Source: Pipra filicauda
Lineage: Eukaryota > Chordata > Aves > Passeriformes > Pipridae
Assembly: GCF_003945595.2 (NCBI RefSeq)
Contig: NW_024104314.1
Coordinates: forward strand, 992,001 to 1,056,000
Direction of reading: 5' to 3'
DNA: 64,000 nucleotides
Shown here: in pieces, positions 53,835 through 64,000 of the stretch
Position numbering within the stretch: the first letter of the stretch is position 1
Layout: each line of letters starts with the position of its first letter
Position numbers and translations under genes: made by a program
The notes under the pieces: generated by a model
The model's database searches: none
What the model saw: only the letters and a program-made list of their open reading frames with translations
Told to the model about the DNA's origin: nothing

Positions 53835-53955
53835 GATGTGATTTAAGCACTGTCTTCCTGTGCAACCTGGGTCAGGTCACGTAGGTCTCGCTCTGTATTA
53901 ATTCTCCATATAGCAAGTAAGATGGAAATGATATTACTGCCTTTCCCTGGTAAGG
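53835..53955 (+). mobile_element. MIR-like SINE remnant
   Basis: AACCTGGGTCAGGTCACGTA, GGTCTCGCTCTGTATTAATT and AAGATGGAAATGATATTACT followed by GCCTTTCC match the MIR 3' half (GACCTTGGGCAAGTCACTTA, CTCTCTG, AAATGGGGATAATA, CCTACC). Confidence 0.7.
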
Positions 53956-55747
53956 GGAAAAACATTTGGTGCAGTTGGCTGTTGGGTACACAGTGAAGTG
54001 ACTTTCAGGGAGAGCTACACTTCTGTACATCTCCCACATGCTGAACATTTTGGGACATAAAGAACATGCATGTCTGTCTGTACTCTTAAATTCAGATGGA
54101 TCAGATACCTTTGAAACAGATAATGAACAAAGACTGTTCACAAAAGGCTTCATCCCTCTTCACTGTTTATATGTCTTTTATCTTCTGAAAAGAAAATTTC
54201 TTCAGAACTGTATAATTTCTCCTGAGAGCTGGTTCGGTTCAAGAAATTTATGAGCATCAGGAGATGGTGTGCATGAGAAAGCACAATGCTAACACACATT
54301 AATATGCAGTACACTGTGCCCTTTGCAAGGATGTTGATAAATACTTAAAGAGCTGCTAACGACTAACCATAAGTTTGAAAAACATCCTGTTCTGAGATGC
54401 ACCCAATGTTACATTAGTGTGAGTGTCAGTATTTTTCTGTTGATCAAAAAAACCTCTAAAAAAGCTTAACGAAAACTGCATGAAATTAAATCCATTTTGA
54501 CTTAAAGATTAATGTTTGTAAAGGCCACCTGAGCTGATGGATGCTTAAGAAAAAAAGATTTTCTGTATCTCTGAAGACCTTGCTGGTAATGAAGCCATGA
54601 GGGAGCACAATTGTGTTCATGATTCACATAGAATTGACCTCAACATGGCATGGTTGTGACACTTTCAGCAGTATTGAACATAGCCCAGGCAATGCCATGA
54701 ACCAGGGGGACCACAGGACGAATTTATAGGGTCATTGTAGAGTGTTGCTGATGCTGAGTCTGCATAGTGGAGCTCTTCCTCCCCAAGCCATTGGAAAATA
54801 CGAATTCTGGCACAGTGCTCTCCAGCAAATGGGGAATCAGCCATCTGGGCTATGAAATAAGACTCAGCTAGGAACCCAAAATTCTTTTCATCTAATTTCT
54901 AGGGCTTTTAAATGGGGAGTAATATGGCCAAACCTCTTTTGTGAGAGGAGACTTTGATTTGATTTGTACAAGTGGCTTTGCATTTCTGCCAGAGGTGTTA
55001 CTGTGTGATGTCACATGATACTTTCTGGAGCTCAGAGAGAGTCTGCAGGACACCTTTGTTAACTAGTGGACTCGAAGGAGTCTTACTCGGGGTGTTCTTG
55101 GCATTGCTTTCCTTTTGGGGAAAACTGAGCAAAAGAGACAACAAGATAATGACTCAAGCACACGAAAGCACATGAAGTCACCTCTGACTTCGGGCTCAGG
55201 ACTGCTGGATTTTCTTAAAGCAGTCCTTCCTTTCCCAGTCATCCTGCACAGGTGATTTTGTCCGTCACCACCCCTTAACCAAGGCCAGCAGATTGCCAGC
55301 ACCACTGCCTTTTACCCAGACACAAACCCCTTGCTCACCAGCTGGCATTTCCAGGGAAACCAAACCGCAAACAGATGCGAAAGCAAAATCTCCGGTGGTT
55401 CCCCTGGGGCTGGTTCATCATGTTACTGGGAATGGGGGCAATTGCACAGCTGCTCTGGTGTTTCCTGGGAAGCCTATATCAGGCCTGTGGGCTGTCAGCT
55501 GAGCTCCCTTGTGGAGAAAAACTTCCCACTCCCTCAGATCTCACTAGGCATCACCTTCCTCAGAAAGCCACTTCCGTTCAGCAATAAGGCTGTTGAGAGT
55601 CTGCAACCATTAACTGTAATGAGGGCCTCTGTTCCTTTTGGTTTGTTGCAAATACTTAATGTTTTTTGACTGCATAACAATGTCCCTTCAGAGGTATATG
55701 TGTTTTTTGAGCTAGCACCCCTAATTTTACCTCTCTTTCTCAAATAG

Positions 55748-58354
<2,607 letters not shown>

Positions 58355-58402
58355 CAAAGAAAAGGTGGCCCCACAAGGTTAACACTGCCATCCAAGTCCA
58401 CG
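58355..58402 (+). CDS. CMIP: CMIP exon 17 (basic linker before the LRRs)
   Basis: This 48-nt exon encodes QRKGGPTRLTLPSKST (about residues 633-648). The acceptor is TTACAG, the donor is ACG|gtaagt, and both ends are phase 0. The peptide is a short basic Ser/Thr/Pro-rich linker with possible phosphorylation sites and is identical to human as I recall it. Skipping would preserve the frame and shorten the hinge between the helical region and the LRRs. Confidence 0.96.
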
Positions 58403-59324
<922 letters not shown>

Positions 59325-59458
59325 TGACTAATTCTGAAATTTCACATTACGTCAGCACAGGAAGAGTGTGTGAAGAGGTTTGCTTAGATGACTTTGTCCT
59401 CATGCTATTTTTATGAGGCCTTCCTGTGGCCTAGCCTATCTGGGCGGCTGATTTTGCC

Positions 59459-59512
59459 TTTTTTTTTTTTCCTAATTTAATTTTTATATTTTATTTTATT
59501 TTTAATTATAAA
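59459..59512. repeat. AT-rich low-complexity stretch
   Basis: A T-run followed by TTTTATTTTATTTTTAATTA-type sequence. It resembles neither a promoter nor a terminator. Confidence 0.85.
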
Positions 59513-60489
59513 AGGGTTGCTGCTATCTTGAGTTGAATGGTCCAGTTGGGCATTGTTGCTGCTGTGTACTGTACCTGTGCTGTTCATCTGAGAAGTGCTT
59601 ATGTTTTCATGCATTTAGGACAAAAACATGATGCTGTGCATCTCATCTGGTCAAGGAAAGCACAGAGTCTTGTGCAGTTTAGGCAGTGAATTGCTTTGAA
59701 TGCTGATCAACCTGACAGCAACAAAAAGAAACTCAACTAATGAATAAGTAGAAGGAAAATGTTATTTTGTAAGCAAAAAGAGACCAATTTAACTGAATAA
59801 ATTATTCAGCTGTTAATCGAAAGAAGTTTTAAAATTAAATTTTTCTTCTATGTTTTGCCCCTGCTTTTGGTCTCTGAGGTTCTGCACTGAATAGGTTTTC
59901 CCCATTTTCTGTTAGCAACTATTTGTTCCCTGAAAATATGATTATTCTCAGTGCAACTACAAAAAGCAGCATTTTTTTAACCCAAATGTCACGTAAATAT
60001 TTTGTTTCGTGTTCCTAAATACTTTCTATCCCAGAAATTTCCTTTTTTTTTTGTATGGGGAGTACAAACTAGAAACTGATTCCTTGCTTTTTTTGACTCT
60101 TTTTTTTAATCTCCTTCAGATTTGTCTTAACAATATAACTTTTGAATTTGAAAATTTTGATGCTTCTTGCTCAAAATGAGTTTGATTTCACTGGACAAAG
60201 ATTTTATGTGTGTGTGTGGGGTTATTAAAAAAGAAAAAAAAAGGGTTTAGATTCCATTTTATTTTGCGATATCCTGGTTTCCATTAATCTTAGAATTTAG
60301 AAACAGCAGAAACCAAGTGGGTCAATAGAACAATTACCAATCAATAGTACATTGTTCTGGAGACCAAAATAGCTAATTAATACCACTTGCATTGTGCTTT
60401 TTCTGTGTGATGTGGTTGGGAACTGGCTGAGGCTGCCGCAACCATCGTGTATAGCCTGGGTGGGAGCCCACTCCTACAAAGTCCGGGCT

Positions 60490-62044
<1,555 letters not shown>

Positions 62045-63274
62045 TAAAGATGAGAAGTAGATTTAGCATGTGCATGATGGTGGTGATACCTAGTGCAGAG
62101 AGAACTGGCCCCATGGAGTGGGTGGAAAGTTATCCAAAGAGGGTGAAGTGGATTATTTTGGGGAGAAAATGACTGAAAACAGCATTGGGAGGTTGCTAGC
62201 TTTGATGGACACAGGAAACATTTAGTATACTGAATGGAGAAGTATGAGATAGAATCAGAAACTGAATCTTTTTGCCAATGCTCTCAACAGTAAAGGTTTT
62301 GTCAGTAAAAGTTTCATAAATAGGAGCATATCGATGTTTCTGATGAAGGATACAGAAACAGGTAAAATCTAGTGCACACCATGTCCTGTAATGTTAACAG
62401 GACCAGAAGCAACATGGCTGAAGTGTTACAGAGCTTTGTATTGGAATGCAAAGGGAGAATTAAAATCGTTGAGTAGGGTGCAGGTTTATCTTGACGTCTC
62501 CAGGACTGGAATGGGCTTTAAGCAGAAATGCCTGCACAAATGCCCAGTTCCCAAATGTGACATATAAGATGTCTGGTGTTGCTGTGAATTCACGTTTTGT
62601 CAAAATGGTGTAAAGAACTAGAATGTAGGTGTGGGAGGGGAACGGCCCCAGGTGGTTTCAGACAAAACCTTCCTGAGATATGTCAGCTTTCATGACTTCG
62701 TGTGGACTTTGCCTTCACTCTGGTGTTATGTGAGTTGCATCTCCCAAAATCTTACCTTAGAAACCCAAACACTCAAGATGAAACTTGGCATTAGGTTGTC
62801 TTCTATGTTGAAACCTTGGATTGGGGCAGGTTTGCTCAAAAGGTCACAATCTTGGGTTGAGTTTCTAACTTGAGGCAAGCCCTGAAACTGCTCTGCTTTC
62901 AAAATCCACTGCAAACTTCTCTCTTTGGTTCTGGCTCCCCCAGGGACTCAGTTGCAATCCTGCTAGCATGGATTTTTCAAGATCAAGTTTTCAAAACTGG
63001 TGTCACAATTGTATATGCAAAGAAGTCGTCCTTGGAATCAACAGCTGGCTTGCAGATGGGTTCACACAATGGAGCTTGTATCAGGCCCCAGGCATTTACA
63101 GACAATCAAGGTCAATGCTGATTTTGGCCCAGGGCTCTGAAATCACATCTATTGAAAGGCTCTCTCAGTCCCACCCTGCTTTTGAGCCCCTTTGCCACTA
63201 AGTTCTTACTGAAACTCATATTTTCCTAACCAGTTCCCTCTGCTCTGGTATTGCATTAACAGTCCTTAGCAGCA

Positions 63275-63345
63275 ACACAAGAAAGTGACTTGCCAGGGCA
63301 AACAGCAAAACTGGCTGTGAGCAGGGTCCCGATGGCTGCAGAGAA
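63275..63345 (-). mobile_element. MIR-like SINE remnant
   Basis: AAGAAAGTGACTTGCCAGGG, CAAACAGCAAAACTGGCTGT and GAGCAGGG match the reverse complement of the MIR core (GACCTTGGGCAAGTCACTT preceded by the CTCTGCC block). Confidence 0.5.
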
Positions 63346-63739
63346 TTCAAAAAGCTGAGAAAACACGCAGGCGTCACTTTTTCCCCTTTCACCTCTTCCA
63401 CTGAGATTTATCTTGGTGGCCATTTTTTAGTGCTCTGTTCAAGAGAGGGTAATAGTTTCTCTCCCTGGGGCACATGGTTGTAGGTCTTTTGAGAACAGCT
63501 CAGACTTCAAAGAATGTATTTTTGATACAAATCTTTCCTTCTTCTCTGCTTGGTCTGCGAGAGCATTTGGGGCACAAGCCAGTGATGACATTTCCTCTCG
63601 GCTCCATCCCCCACCCCACTAAACACACTTGCACACACACACAGACACCCACATATGTACCAGGCAGGCTGAACCAGACAATAAATAAACACCCACTACT
63701 GAAGTCATTATTGCCTAACTGAAAAATTATTTGCTGGCA

Positions 63740-64000
63740 GTGTCTGTAGGATTATGACTAGCTCTTATCAAAATATGCGTGCACATAAATCAAGGAGTGA
63801 GGTAATAATGACTCCTAGAAACTTCCAAGTCCTCAATTATGCCCTAGCCTAATTAAACGTGTTTATTTGTTTTGAGAGAATTAGCCATGCAATTATGGTC
63901 AGAGAGCACGGAAACGGGATCGACAAGTAGGAACAGCACAAACAGCCGATCCCCGTCTGCCTCGCGCGGGGTAATTCAGGAACGACACGGAAGTTACGGA
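63740..64000. promoter_or_regulatory. candidate conserved enhancer at the window edge (intron 20)
   Basis: CTAATTAAACG (about 63849), TGTTTATTTGTTTT (63860, two forkhead-like cores) and CCATGCAATTATGG (63885) are followed by a CpG-bearing stretch at 63905-64000 (GGGATCGAC, GCCGATC, CTCGCGCGGGG, AACGACACGG). CpG retention next to homeodomain and forkhead-type motifs inside a CpG-poor intron suggests constraint. The block continues past the window. Conservation was not tested. Confidence 0.35.

Overview
This window is a slice of a vertebrate nuclear gene and most likely comes from a bird. It holds 19 small exons joined by GT-AG introns. The introns are AT-rich and CpG-poor and carry CR1 LINE 3' ends (for example 7481-7780), old MIR-like SINE remnants and simple repeats. 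CR1 as the main recognisable interspersed repeat, plus compact introns, suggests Aves. I cannot name the species.

There is one gene, on the + strand: CMIP (C-Maf-inducing protein). Exons 2 to 20 of the expected 21 lie between 3795 and 62023. The exons join in frame to 656 codons with no stop and no frameshift. Exon 1 (about 100 residues, including the start of the PH domain) lies upstream. The last exon (about 17 residues, the stop and the 3' UTR) lies downstream. Adding these missing parts gives 773 residues, the length I recall for the human protein, so the bird protein appears colinear with it.

Layout: 1-3794 is the end of intron 1. It holds a perfect 10-bp hairpin and a CpG-rich protein-like tract with two in-frame TGA codons. 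3795-14170 holds the two PH-domain exons, split by a 10-kb intron. 14171-31560 is a 17-kb intron. 31561-41971 holds a cluster of seven exons (4-10) encoding the conserved central region and a more variable linker. 41972-49969 is an 8-kb intron. 49970-62023 holds ten closely spaced exons (11-20), including a 27-nt microexon and the C-terminal leucine-rich repeats. 62024-64000 is the start of the last intron, ending in a CpG-bearing block with homeodomain-like and forkhead-like motifs.

CMIP is an intracellular adaptor with an N-terminal PH domain and C-terminal LRRs. In mammals it has been linked to Fyn, NF-kB RelA and filamin-A, to c-MAF induction in T cells, to podocyte disease and to language impairment. 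I found no second protein-coding gene, RNA gene or dedicated defence or mobile system. The most interesting unexplained signals are several non-coding blocks that look like regulatory elements, mainly in introns 2, 3, 10, 11 and 20, and the unidentified protein-like tract in intron 1.
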